Shown one piece after another: positions 15,259 to 21,058 of a stretch of DNA of 22,391 nucleotides. The notes beneath the pieces are model-generated. The model was not told where the DNA came from. It searched no databases and saw nothing but the letters and a program-made list of their open reading frames with translations. This DNA comes from a virus. The position numbers and the translations under genes were made by a program. The stretch's first letter is position 1, and each line of letters opens with the position of its first letter. The stretch covers positions 1 through 22,391 of IMG/VR virus record IMGVR_UViG_3300031857_001520; one strand, written 5' to 3'.

Positions 15259-15287
15259 AGTGTACCATATCGGTTATATTATGTCAA
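15259..15287 (-). promoter_or_regulatory. Promoter of the HDxxH gene with an embedded operator
   Basis: On the minus strand TTGACA (15287-15282), 17-bp spacer, TACACT (15264-15259). Transcription would run into the gene starting at 15224. ACCATATCGGTT at 15264-15275 lies in the spacer beside the -10 box. Confidence 0.65.
15263..15276. promoter_or_regulatory. Operator copy 2 (TACCATATCGGTTA)
   Basis: Eleven of 13 bases agree with the perfect palindrome at 19661-19675, in the equivalent place between -35 and -10. ACC/GGT arms are conserved; see 19661. Confidence 0.55.
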
Positions 15288-15334
15288 ACGATATTTTTTG
15301 AGTAAAATATTTTTTAAATAATTTTATTGAAGAC

Positions 15335-15363
15335 TAGACGATAAAAGTTTTAGGGTGTACAAT
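15335..15363 (+). promoter_or_regulatory. Possible promoter for the 15412 gene block
   Basis: TAGACG (15335-15340), 17-bp spacer, TACAAT (15358-15363). It would yield a ~40-base leader before ATG 15412, which is preceded by poly-T/poly-A and no clear ribosome site. Confidence 0.4.
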
Positions 15364-15411
15364 ATTAGGTGCGACAACTTTATACAAATTGTTTTTTTTA
15401 AAAAATAAAAA

Positions 15412-15684
15412 ATGGGTAAGAAAAAATTAATAATTAAATCCTGCGGCAACTGCCATATCTGTGGTAAGGAACACATGTCAAATGAGGGGGGATGGGTTAT
15501 CAATGCTGAGAAACTTAATTTCTGTCATTCAATAGATCATAGTTGCTATGAGATATACTTTAATAATGTGCGTACCAAAGAGAAACAAGCTCTTGTCAAT
15601 AATAATGAAAATGATAAAAGAATGAACATGTACATTGAGTACTTAAAGAAACAAAAATGTAAACATAAGTATGCCACTGAATAA
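15412..15684 (+). CDS. Small putative zinc-finger protein
   Basis: 90 residues. An early CGNCHICGKEH cluster (two CxxC-type pairs, C11 to C17) followed by 'LNFCHSIDHSCYEIYF' gives a plausible four-Cys/His zinc site, and CKHKYATE ends the protein. Lys-rich elsewhere. Probably a small DNA- or protein-binding zinc protein; no family recognised. The next small gene begins inside its 3' end. Confidence 0.6.
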   Translation: MGKKKLIIKSCGNCHICGKEHMSNEGGWVINAEKLNFCHSIDHSCYEIYFNNVRTKEKQALVNNNENDKRMNMYIEYLKKQKCKHKYATE

Positions 15685-15820
15685 AAAAGGTAAAAAGATT
15701 CTTGCAGAAATGCAAAAGGAATATGGAGAGAAAAAAGGAACAGCTATTTTCTACGCATCTGAAAATAAAGGTACGATCAAAGGTGTAAAGAAAAAAGGCA
15801 AATCAATGTTAGCTAAATAA
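15671..15820 (+). CDS. 49-residue conserved basic phage peptide
   Basis: MPLNKKGKKILAEMQKEYGE, then KKGTAIFYASENKGTIKGVK and a Lys-rich end. 'KKGKKI...M...YG.KKG..VFYAS.NKGTIKGV' is a phrase I know from small conserved proteins of many marine and enteric phages, function unknown. It overlaps the preceding gene by 14 bp. Confidence 0.65.
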   Translation: MPLNKKGKKILAEMQKEYGEKKGTAIFYASENKGTIKGVKKKGKSMLAK

Positions 15821-15821
15821 T

Positions 15822-15986
15822 ATGGATAAATCTAAATATCATAAAACAAAAGAAGGTAAGATGGCTCGTAAAGGTTTGTATTATAATATTAACAAACGTA
15901 AAGAAGCTGGTACATCAAGATCTAAATCAGAATCTACTATATCTAAGAAGGCTTATAAGAGTTTGTTATCTGGTTTTAAGAAATAA
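15822..15986 (+). CDS. 54-residue basic phage peptide
   Basis: MDKSKYHKTKEGKMARKGLY, then YNINKRKEAGTSRSKSES and a Lys-rich end. 'KGL[YW]-x-NI-x-x-[KR]RK-x-AG' is a recurring core in tiny basic phage proteins. The stop is immediately adjacent to the stop of the convergent minus gene, with no spacer. Confidence 0.6.
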   Translation: MDKSKYHKTKEGKMARKGLYYNINKRKEAGTSRSKSESTISKKAYKSLLSGFKK

Positions 15987-16490
15987 CTATTTTACAGTTT
16001 TCATAACATAATCATATCTATTCCAGATAACATGATCTGGCTGCCAGAAATGTTCCTTATTCATTTTCATTCTAACATGATGGATCATTGTAGTGTGATC
16101 ACGATTACCTAAGATAACTCCAATCTTTGTAAATGGCATAGAGTATTTATCTCTAAGCACATTAATTAATATGGATCGTGCAATCACTGCAGCTTGTATT
16201 CTAGTCTTTGCAATAATATCATTTACATTTACACCTAACTGATTGGCAACGATTGCTAATATCTCTTTAACATTCTCAGGTACAACCACATCATTGATCG
16301 TTACATACTTAACAACTTCTTTAACTACTGTTTGTTTGTATCTGTAATTGTTTCTAAAAAATTGTCGTGCCAATTTATATCCAGTTCTAAATCCTGTACG
16401 ATAAATCTTTCTTTCTCTGTCATCTAAGTTAGCGAAACTATTAAATGAATATCTTAGTTTGATTTCTTTCTTAAACTCTTTTGGTGTCAT
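15987..16490 (-). CDS. DnaA domain IV (DnaA-box-binding) protein lacking the ATPase domain
   Basis: 167 residues with an AAAGGGGAT ribosome site. Residues ~1-75 are basic with a Tyr/Arg-rich helix (ERKIYRTGFRTGYKLARQFF). Residues ~75-160 match DnaA domain IV: 'VKEILAIVANQLGVNVNDII' then 'QAAVIARSILINVLRDKY' then 'MPFTKIGVILGNRDHTTMIHH', with the signature R130-D-H-T-T134 that reads the DnaA box. There is no AAA+ Walker motif; full DnaA is about 450 residues. It may occupy DnaA boxes as a replication or transcription regulator, either for the phage (boxes at 12298 and 12567) or against the host origin. It lies at the distal end of the minus-strand block. Confidence 0.9.
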   Translation of the reverse strand: MTPKEFKKEIKLRYSFNSFANLDDRERKIYRTGFRTGYKLARQFFRNNYRYKQTVVKEVVKYVTINDVVVPENVKEILAIVANQLGVNVNDIIAKTRIQAAVIARSILINVLRDKYSMPFTKIGVILGNRDHTTMIHHVRMKMNKEHFWQPDHVIWNRYDYVMKTVK

Positions 16491-16503
16491 AGCTATCCCC
16501 TTT

Positions 16504-16516
16504 GTTGCAATGCAAC
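16504..16516. promoter_or_regulatory. Perfect palindrome upstream of the DnaA-like gene
   Basis: GTTGCA-A-TGCAAC, 14 bp upstream of the start codon at 16490. It could be an operator or a small leader hairpin. Confidence 0.4.
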
Positions 16517-16535
16517 TGTTCGTTGTTTATCATTT

Positions 16536-16560
16536 AAGATAATGATTACGCCATTATCTT
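16536..16560. other. 9-bp perfect hairpin in the leader of the DnaA-like gene
   Basis: AAGATAATG / CATTATCTT around a 7-base loop (ATTACGC). On the plus strand it is followed by TTCTTTT, on the minus strand by AAATG. It could be a weak terminator for plus-strand antisense RNA or a leader structure. Confidence 0.5.
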
Positions 16561-16585
16561 TTCTTTTGTCTGCTCAATTTTAAAT

Positions 16586-16619
16586 ATCAAACGTTTAGAA
16601 TCATTTAGATTCTTTTGAT
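16586..16619 (-). terminator. Nested stem-loop directly after the 16622 gene
   Basis: Inner stem AGAATC/GATTCT with a 5-base loop, outer arms ATCAAA/TTTGAT with a bulge. On the minus strand it starts two bases after the stop codon and is followed by ATATTTAAAATT. AT-rich, so weak as a terminator; it may protect or end the upstream mRNA, giving the DnaA-like gene separate control. Confidence 0.4.
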
Positions 16620-16621
16620 AC

Positions 16622-16873
16622 TTATGAAAGAACTCCAGAGCTTTCTGATGTCTTAGCTCCTGCAGATCTCTCATCTTTTGCAGACGAATCTTTAGTTTGT
16701 CCAACTAAATCATCCTTCTGTTTAATCGTTGTAAAAACTGTTTTAATAGTTTTAATCTTTACATCAATCACTACACCTTTGGCAGCTGGATCTGATGCGA
16801 TTTCAGCACTATCAAATTCCTCTGAATATACAAAGGAACACTCACAGTTCTTATTGCGAATAACTTTTACCAC
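16622..16873 (-). CDS. Small protein of unknown function
   Basis: 83 residues, starting on a 1-bp overlap with the DUF6378 gene. N-terminal half beta-rich (VKVIRNKNCECSFVYSEEFD; VVIDVKIKTIKTVFTTI); C-terminal 25 residues are a Ser/Lys/Ala-rich flexible tail. Two near-adjacent cysteines (C10, C12). No family recognised. Confidence 0.5.
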   Translation of the reverse strand: MVKVIRNKNCECSFVYSEEFDSAEIASDPAAKGVVIDVKIKTIKTVFTTIKQKDDLVGQTKDSSAKDERSAGAKTSESSGVLS

Positions 16874-17178
16874 TATTTATCCTTTTTGGCAATATCTTTA
16901 TGTCTTAAATTCTTTGTCATTTTGCAGTAGATCGCAAGATCATCATAGCTATCAGCTTTATATTTCTTGGTGCAGCGATATAGTTTTAGTGCCATCATAA
17001 TGTGTCCCACATCCTCTGCTGTCAGTGCTTTATTAATCTTATCAAATAAAACAATGGAGAATAGTTCAGCAAGTAATGCAAAGTTTTCTTGGTAATCTCC
17101 ATAATCCTCATGGCGTTCTTGTATAATCTTCTTCTGTATTTTTTCTTCAATAGAAATAAAATCTTCTTTAGTAGTCAT
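16873..17178 (-). CDS. DUF6378-like protein (MazG-like nucleotide pyrophosphohydrolase fold)
   Basis: 101 residues with an AAAAGGAAC ribosome site. All-helical: 'IQERHEDYGDYQENFALLAEL', here shown in part, 'LTAEDVGHIMMALKLYRC' and 'DSYDDLAIYCKMTKNL'. The pattern R..DYG....N then K..R then DS..DLA.Y matches the phage family DUF6378, which resembles all-alpha NTP-pyrophosphatases of the MazG/dUTPase group with acidic metal ligands on successive helices (E20, D24, D83, D86 approximate). Expected role: hydrolysis of a nucleotide, perhaps (p)ppGpp or non-canonical dNTP control; inference. It is preceded by the structured leader at 17202-17265. Confidence 0.65.
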   Translation of the reverse strand: MTTKEDFISIEEKIQKKIIQERHEDYGDYQENFALLAELFSIVLFDKINKALTAEDVGHIMMALKLYRCTKKYKADSYDDLAIYCKMTKNLRHKDIAKKDK

Positions 17179-17201
17179 ATAGTTCCTTTTCTGTTTTTTA
17201 C

Positions 17202-17265
17202 TCTACCCTCAGGGAAACAACGAAAGGGTGGCTGAGAACAGCCGAGGTAAAACCCCAAGGGTAGA
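17202..17265 (-). ncRNA. Structured RNA candidate in the leader of the DUF6378 gene
   Basis: A three-stem fold is visible. P1: TCTACCCT (17202-17209) with AGGGTAGA (17258-17265), 8 bp. P2: GGGT (17226-17229) with ACCC (17252-17255). P3: GGCTG (17230-17234) with CAGCC (17239-17243), closed by a 4-base loop and stacked on P2. P2 and P1 are separated by a 16-base purine-rich internal loop and P3/P2 by an 8-base bulge. GC-rich against its surroundings. On the gene's strand it ends 23 bases before the start codon and lacks a T-run, so it is not a terminator. Confidence 0.55.
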
Positions 17266-17267
17266 AT

Positions 17268-17291
17268 TAATAGTTACTTACGTAGCTATTA
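17268..17291 (-). other. Inverted repeat overlapping the stop codon of the 17289 gene
   Basis: TAATAG (17268-17273) and CTATTA (17286-17291) around a 12-base loop containing TACGTA. On the minus strand it includes the TAA stop and lies just upstream of the structured element. Confidence 0.35.
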
Positions 17292-17624
17292 GTATTGTCT
17301 ATTACCGAAAGATTTTCCGCTTGTAAACGCTTTCTTTTGAAAGCCTCCAGCTTTAAATCCAGGTTGTTTGTTTTGTGTCGCTTGTGCTTCTTTCTTTGTT
17401 AGAATGACAGTGTATCCACCTGTTGAGTTTCCTTCAATGTCAGTTCCATCAAACGCTGCGTAATCGTACCATTCATTATTGATTGACACGTTCATTTTCC
17501 ATTGCTTTCCTTCTGGAGCTTTTGGAGAATTAGGTGCAACAAATACTGGTTGATTGTCGCCTGGCTTTTTATTTAAGTTAGGAACAAGATTTAAATATAT
17601 CTTGCTCTTTGGTTGGTCGTTCAT
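17289..17624 (-). CDS. Unknown protein coupled to the annealing-protein gene
   Basis: 111 residues, beginning directly after the preceding gene's stop. 'KSKIYLNLVPNLNK', a Pro-rich linker, 'GKQWKMNVSINNEWYDYAAFDG', 'GGYTVILTKKEA' and a flexible Gly/Phe/Lys tail (GFKAGGFQKKAFTSGKSFGN). The beta-rich core with a disordered tail could be an OB-fold ssDNA-binding partner of the recombination genes, but the tail is basic rather than acidic as in SSB. Unassigned. Confidence 0.5.
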   Translation of the reverse strand: MNDQPKSKIYLNLVPNLNKKPGDNQPVFVAPNSPKAPEGKQWKMNVSINNEWYDYAAFDGTDIEGNSTGGYTVILTKKEAQATQNKQPGFKAGGFQKKAFTSGKSFGNRQY

Positions 17625-18224
17625 CTATACCTCATTTTGAGTTGTGATCTCATCACGCTTACTATTAAATTTATTTAAAATAGAATCGTAAGTGGATTGA
17701 TCTTTTATTTTTATTTGATTTAGAAGATCTTTATTAGCACGCCACAGAAAATCTAATTTAGCTGTATGCGGTGCGTAATGTACCTTCTTCATCAATTCAT
17801 TAATTACACCATCATCAACATTTGTTGATGTAGTGCCTTTGCCATTCATAGGTTGTACTGGAATATCTAATTCCTCATACTCTTCCTTAGATGTCATATC
17901 TTCAAGAAGAATACCCATGATTGATAAAGCTCGTGTGATTGCAAATGTTTCAGCTATCTCAAGATAACCTGGTTTATCTCTAAACTGTTTAGAGTAACCT
18001 GTTGCTATAATATGTTCTGGATCGCATTTAGTTATAATACATTTCATTATAATATAACGATCAGAATGTTCTTGTATTACACAGTTGATACCAAACTCAG
18101 TACCAAATACTTCTCTAAAGTATTTAATTTTTGACCAGGCTGATACTGTTTTCTTACCATGTTGATTTATGTATGTGCCATTGGATGCACACAAATCATT
18201 CACTTGTTTTATTTTTTCTTTCAT
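17625..18224 (-). CDS. Putative phage ssDNA-annealing/recombination protein
   Basis: 199 residues. 'WSKIKYFREVFGTEFGINCVI', then beta strands ('YIIMKCIIT'), 'ATGYSKQFRDKPGYLEIAET' and 'FAITRALSIMGI'. The 'E.AET.AI.RAL...GI' helix after a short beta-sheet is shared by phage proteins annotated as ERF/Sak-like or RecT-like annealing proteins. The C-terminal ~70 residues are helical and charged. Lying in one block with a PD-(D/E)XK exonuclease, it would form a lambda-Red-like pair that anneals exonuclease-made single strands. The family assignment is tentative. Confidence 0.55.
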   Translation of the reverse strand: MKEKIKQVNDLCASNGTYINQHGKKTVSAWSKIKYFREVFGTEFGINCVIQEHSDRYIIMKCIITKCDPEHIIATGYSKQFRDKPGYLEIAETFAITRALSIMGILLEDMTSKEEYEELDIPVQPMNGKGTTSTNVDDGVINELMKKVHYAPHTAKLDFLWRANKDLLNQIKIKDQSTYDSILNKFNSKRDEITTQNEV

Positions 18225-18232
18225 TTGTTTCC

Positions 18233-18445
18233 TTAGGTTGTTTTATAATCACAGGTATATGCGAAAACCTCTTTGGATTTATAGAATGTACCTGTCTTGT
18301 TTCTTGCTGTACTGAACTTGCTTGTGTGTACATAAGTATGCTTACTAAATAAAGCATCACACAAACGAGGATCAATCTTATCTACTTTATATTCGTATGT
18401 ATTGGCATAGCCATTCATAAGAATTATTGTAAGTACAATTTTCAT
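18233..18445 (-). CDS. Small protein, possibly exported
   Basis: 70 residues, starting on an ATGA overlap with the upstream gene. A short hydrophobic start (MKIVLTIILMNGYA) may be a signal peptide or anchor. The remainder has two cysteines (LCDALF; YTCDYKTT) and is basic. Compare the protein at 12327-12545, similarly built. Unknown function. Confidence 0.5.
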   Translation of the reverse strand: MKIVLTIILMNGYANTYEYKVDKIDPRLCDALFSKHTYVHTSKFSTARNKTGTFYKSKEVFAYTCDYKTT

Positions 18446-18627
18446 TTTGATATTATGTAAATTATAAGAACAAATATTATTAAAATTAAAACTACTTTAA
18501 TAAACATATTTCTAAACTCCCTATCTTCCCTTTGTTTTAATTTACGCATTATATTATCATGCCTAAATTGTTGTCTAATCTTTTCGTGTTGCTTCTGATA
18601 ATAATTTATATCCATAATTCTACACAT
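18442..18627 (-). CDS. Small membrane protein, C-terminal single span
   Basis: 61 residues. A charged N-terminal helix rich in Gln, Lys and Arg (QKQHEKIRQQFRHDNIMRKL) and one span at ~41-60 (MFIKVVLILIIFVLIIYIIS). Tail-anchored topology with a cytoplasmic basic domain. It overlaps the exonuclease gene by 8 bp; M5 at 18615 is an alternative start. Function unknown. Confidence 0.55.
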   Translation of the reverse strand: MCRIMDINYYQKQHEKIRQQFRHDNIMRKLKQREDREFRNMFIKVVLILIIFVLIIYIISK

Positions 18628-19591
18628 TATCCCACAATGAAGCTGCTAATCTAACGTGTTCATCAGCTATAGTCTTCCACATAAAACCAGAAAAATCTGG
18701 TGGCGGAACTAACTTAGCCATGTCGTAAGGATTACCTTTTGTAATATAAACTAAGTTCTGTCTAATCTTAGCTGTAATTAAATCTTGCTGCACTAAGAAC
18801 TCCATGTACTCAGGTGTAAGCAATTCACAAGTGTCAGGAGTAAACACATTGTAGCTGTCTTGGTTTACATAAAGTAAATGAGGAGTTTTCTTTGTAGCGT
18901 ACCAATAGAAAGCACATTGTTTAACATGGTTGATGTCAGGTTGTTTAGGTAGATAACCTTTGATCCAAGAGTAACCTTGTTTAGTATCTGACTTTCTTTT
19001 GCTTCTATGTTTTGTTTTTAACTCCACTAACTTAGGTTTAGTACCACTCACAGAAGTATCCATCTGTTCGTAATCTATTCTACCAATTTTATCTAAAACT
19101 AATTCTTTAAATTTATAAGTGCAGTATCTTTCACTTGCAACCTCATCTCCTAATTTTAAGTCAGCTATTGCTTTACAAGTCAATTTAATCATGTCTGCAA
19201 GATAATTTTTTGTATCTTCTTTTTGTATTTTATCTTCTTCATCTGCCACGACATACTTATCATACTCAATTAATTCTTCTTTGATGATAGTATCTAAATC
19301 TTTTTTTTCATTTAGAATTTTTTTCTCAGCTTCATACATATACTTAGAAATATATTTTTGTGATGCTCTACCAATACTTACGCCAGCACTCATTCTGTAA
19401 GAACCTTGTAAAGCTCTCCTCTGTTCTTGTGTAAAAAAACAATATCTGACGATCCAATCACTTGTTGTTAATTGATCTTGAGATGGCGAACTGTGGTCCA
19501 AACCAAGTGCCTGATAATATTTAATACAAATATCAGGATCAAAATTATTTAGTGCCGAGATACTATTATTCTTTGTTAAATCAATAACCAT
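18620..19591 (-). CDS. PD-(D/E)XK exonuclease (RecB/Cas4-like)
   Basis: 323 residues with a GAAAGG ribosome site. N-terminal 'LTTSDWIVRYCFFTQEQRRALQG' and 'SAGVSIGRASQKYIS', a helical middle, then the nuclease core: 'VLDKIGRIDYEQ' with D173 and 'KLVELKTKHR' with E190-L-K192, followed by 'QGYSWIKGYLPKQPDINHVK' and 'QCAFYWYATKK', the C-terminal QxxxY-like helix of RecB-family nucleases. Expected role: resection of phage dsDNA ends for recombination with the annealing protein downstream. It is the promoter-proximal gene of the minus-strand block. Confidence 0.78.
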   Translation of the reverse strand: MVIDLTKNNSISALNNFDPDICIKYYQALGLDHSSPSQDQLTTSDWIVRYCFFTQEQRRALQGSYRMSAGVSIGRASQKYISKYMYEAEKKILNEKKDLDTIIKEELIEYDKYVVADEEDKIQKEDTKNYLADMIKLTCKAIADLKLGDEVASERYCTYKFKELVLDKIGRIDYEQMDTSVSGTKPKLVELKTKHRSKRKSDTKQGYSWIKGYLPKQPDINHVKQCAFYWYATKKTPHLLYVNQDSYNVFTPDTCELLTPEYMEFLVQQDLITAKIRQNLVYITKGNPYDMAKLVPPPDFSGFMWKTIADEHVRLAASLWDNV

Positions 19592-19615
19592 ATAAACCTT
19601 TCATTGTTTAAAAGC

Positions 19616-19643
19616 ATACTAATGTTAATAACCTTTATGTCAA
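19616..19643 (-). promoter_or_regulatory. Leftward promoter for the minus-strand block
   Basis: On the minus strand TTGACA (19643-19638), 16-bp spacer, TAGTAT (19621-19616). RNA would start about 20 bases before the exonuclease gene's start codon. Its -35 box is 9 bp from that of the rightward promoter, facing away. Confidence 0.65.
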
Positions 19644-19652
19644 TAATAATAT

Positions 19653-19680
19653 TTGACATGAAACCATATTGGTTTATAAG
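19653..19680 (+). promoter_or_regulatory. Rightward early promoter
   Basis: TTGACA (19653-19658), 16-bp spacer, TATAAG (19675-19680). RNA would start near 19687, leaving the AGAAAGG ribosome site of the 19704 gene intact. Confidence 0.75.
19661..19675. promoter_or_regulatory. Operator copy 1 (perfect palindrome AAACCATATTGGTTT)
   Basis: Six-bp arms around TAT, lying wholly between the -35 and the -10 of the rightward promoter, the classic site for a repressor that blocks polymerase. The HTH protein encoded ~120 bp downstream is the natural candidate. A related copy is at 15263-15276. Confidence 0.7.
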
Positions 19681-19703
19681 GGTTTTTAAACAGAAAGGTA
19701 AAT

Positions 19704-19802
19704 ATGAAAACTAACTTCAATAAACAAATAAGAAAATTACTTAAAAGGTATCATAGAATGTTTGATTGCTTTGGTAATAAAATAAAAAGGAAAGGAAAAT
19801 GA
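19704..19802 (+). CDS. 32-residue basic leader peptide gene
   Basis: MKTNFNKQIRKLLKRYHRMF, then DCFGNKIKRKGK. It has an AGAAAGG ribosome site and ends on an ATGA overlap with the HTH gene, so its translation may couple to the regulator. Highly basic; unknown function. Confidence 0.5.
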   Translation: MKTNFNKQIRKLLKRYHRMFDCFGNKIKRKGK

Positions 19803-20020
19803 AACACAAATTAGCACAATGGCAGGAAGAAAAAAAACTTAAGAACAAAGACGCTGCAAAATTTTTAGGATTAAAAGGAACTAATCCAACAGTTACTTTG
19901 TTAAGGTGGAAAAATTGCCAACGCATTCCACATCCACGTTTTATGAAACAAATAACTAAACTAACTGGCATCACTCCAATAGATTTTTATGAGGCATGGT
20001 ATGAAACACATAAACTATGA
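19799..20020 (+). CDS. Cro/XRE-like helix-turn-helix regulator
   Basis: 73 residues. 'LAQWQEEKKLKNKDAAKFLG' then 'LKGTNPTVTLLRWKNCQRIP' then 'HPRFMKQITKLTGITPIDFY' follows the XRE pattern: helix 2 (NKDAAKFLGL), turn, recognition helix (NPTVTLLRWKNCQRIP), and the 'P.P..M..I...TGI.P.DFY' ending of Cro-like proteins. No extra dimerisation or peptidase domain, so Cro-like rather than CI/LexA-like. Likely binds the operators at 19661 and 15263 and represses the early rightward promoter. Confidence 0.8.
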   Translation: MKHKLAQWQEEKKLKNKDAAKFLGLKGTNPTVTLLRWKNCQRIPHPRFMKQITKLTGITPIDFYEAWYETHKL

Positions 20021-20264
20021 TAAAGTAATTGTTGAGTGGTTGGATATACAATCATGCGATAATGCTTGGAGTAGTTTAGATGAATTTGATAAATTACTTC
20101 CAGCTAAATGTACAACCATTGGCTACCTTTATGAAGATAATAAAGATTGGATAAAAACTTTTGCCACATATAGCATCAACGAAAATTTAGAAGATTTTGA
20201 TATAGGCGATGCAGTGGTTATTCCTCGTGGCTGTATTTTATCCATTAAAAAAATAGAAAATTAA
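20001..20264 (+). CDS. Conserved small phage protein of unknown function
   Basis: 87 residues from ATG 20001, preferred over ATG 19989 because GAGG lies 6 bp upstream of 20001 while nothing precedes 19989. 'KVIVEWLDIQSCDNAWSSLD', 'FDKLLPAKCTTIGYLYEDN' and 'FATYSINENLEDFDIGDAVV' then 'IPRGCILSI' form a recurrent signature (WLDI.S...W......D.LLPA.C.T.GYLY.D) of small proteins in phages and bacteria. Not enzymatic by motif. Overlaps the HTH gene by 20 bp. Confidence 0.68.
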   Translation: MKHINYDKVIVEWLDIQSCDNAWSSLDEFDKLLPAKCTTIGYLYEDNKDWIKTFATYSINENLEDFDIGDAVVIPRGCILSIKKIEN

Positions 20265-20265
20265 A

Positions 20266-20412
20266 ATGATTGATAAAGAATTGCATGTTGAAGATGTAAT
20301 AGAAATGTACAACGAAAAGATTTTAATCTTACAAAAAGAAATAGATCGGCTTAACGAGGAAGTGCAAGCTCTCAATCTACAATTACAGAAATTAAATAAT
20401 GTCATTTCTTAA
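20266..20412 (+). CDS. 48-residue coiled-coil protein
   Basis: MIDKELHVEDVIEMYNEKIL, then 'ILQKEIDRLNEEVQALNLQL' and QKLNNVIS. Leu/Ile/Val recur at heptad positions, predicting one continuous leucine-zipper helix. It overlaps the next gene by 14 bp. Probably an oligomerisation or partner-binding peptide. Confidence 0.6.
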   Translation: MIDKELHVEDVIEMYNEKILILQKEIDRLNEEVQALNLQLQKLNNVIS

Positions 20413-21049
20413 TCACAATATTCCTGTATGGAAAGCCAAAGTTAGATTGGAATATTTATACAATAAAGAAAAACATATTGGCGAAGAAGAAGTTTGTCTT
20501 ATTCATTCTATAACTACATTAGAGGGTAGAACACCATTGTTTAATATCATGCTACCAAATGGTGCTAACTATGCAAGGCTACCAATCACAGCTTTTTTTT
20601 CTGATGCTTACAATAGAAAAGATGTAGTTGATTTAGAATTAAAACAAACTGTGTATTGGGATTGCTTATCTTATCATGCTAATGTTATTGAGTACAATGC
20701 ACTAGCCACATCACAGTGTAAGTTTATTGATCGTAATAATAAATTACATAGAGCTAATTATTTATTTAGTATTGATTATGCTCAACCTGATATGAACTTA
20801 TTAAACATAACTTACAGTGAGGTAAGTGCTGAACATAAACACCACCATATTTTAGAATTAAATAAAGATGATGAGTGGCAAGGTAATTTCGCACTCATGC
20901 CAAACAATAAAATATTATTTAATCTACCAAACTTTACAGTTAAAGATCAGATACCAGATTATAAAACTAATATGGATTATCCAAGCGTTGAAACAGATAG
21001 TTGGAGTACGTCAGATGACGATAGCTTTTATTATAAGGTAAAAGAATAA
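20399..21049 (+). CDS. Conserved protein of unknown function
   Basis: 216 residues. 'HNIPVWKAKVRLEYLYNKEK', 'LFNIMLPNGANYARLPITAF', 'YWDCLSYHANVIEYNALATS' and an acidic, aromatic C terminus ('VETDSWSTSDDDSFYYKVKE'). Mixed beta content, no membrane segments, no recognised catalytic motif. Acidic tail could contact a basic partner. I recognise no named family. Confidence 0.6.
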   Translation: MSFLNHNIPVWKAKVRLEYLYNKEKHIGEEEVCLIHSITTLEGRTPLFNIMLPNGANYARLPITAFFSDAYNRKDVVDLELKQTVYWDCLSYHANVIEYNALATSQCKFIDRNNKLHRANYLFSIDYAQPDMNLLNITYSEVSAEHKHHHILELNKDDEWQGNFALMPNNKILFNLPNFTVKDQIPDYKTNMDYPSVETDSWSTSDDDSFYYKVKE

Positions 21050-21058
21050 TACATAATT

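Noticed and set aside
17226-17243. GGCTGAGA on the plus strand as a TPP riboswitch
   Set aside because: The other conserved TPP parts (such as ACCTGAT and the second sensor arm) are missing and the element would face the wrong strand for the downstream gene.
17202-17265. Hammerhead or other self-cleaving ribozyme core in the structured element
   Set aside because: CTGAGAA does not satisfy CUGANGA and the GAAAC stretch is not placed correctly.
19592-19703. Evidence of lysogeny (CI-type repressor, attachment site, integrase)
   Set aside because: A Cro-like protein and divergent promoters are present, but no integrase, tRNA-like attachment site or CI-sized repressor is visible in the window; the switch alone does not prove a temperate life cycle.
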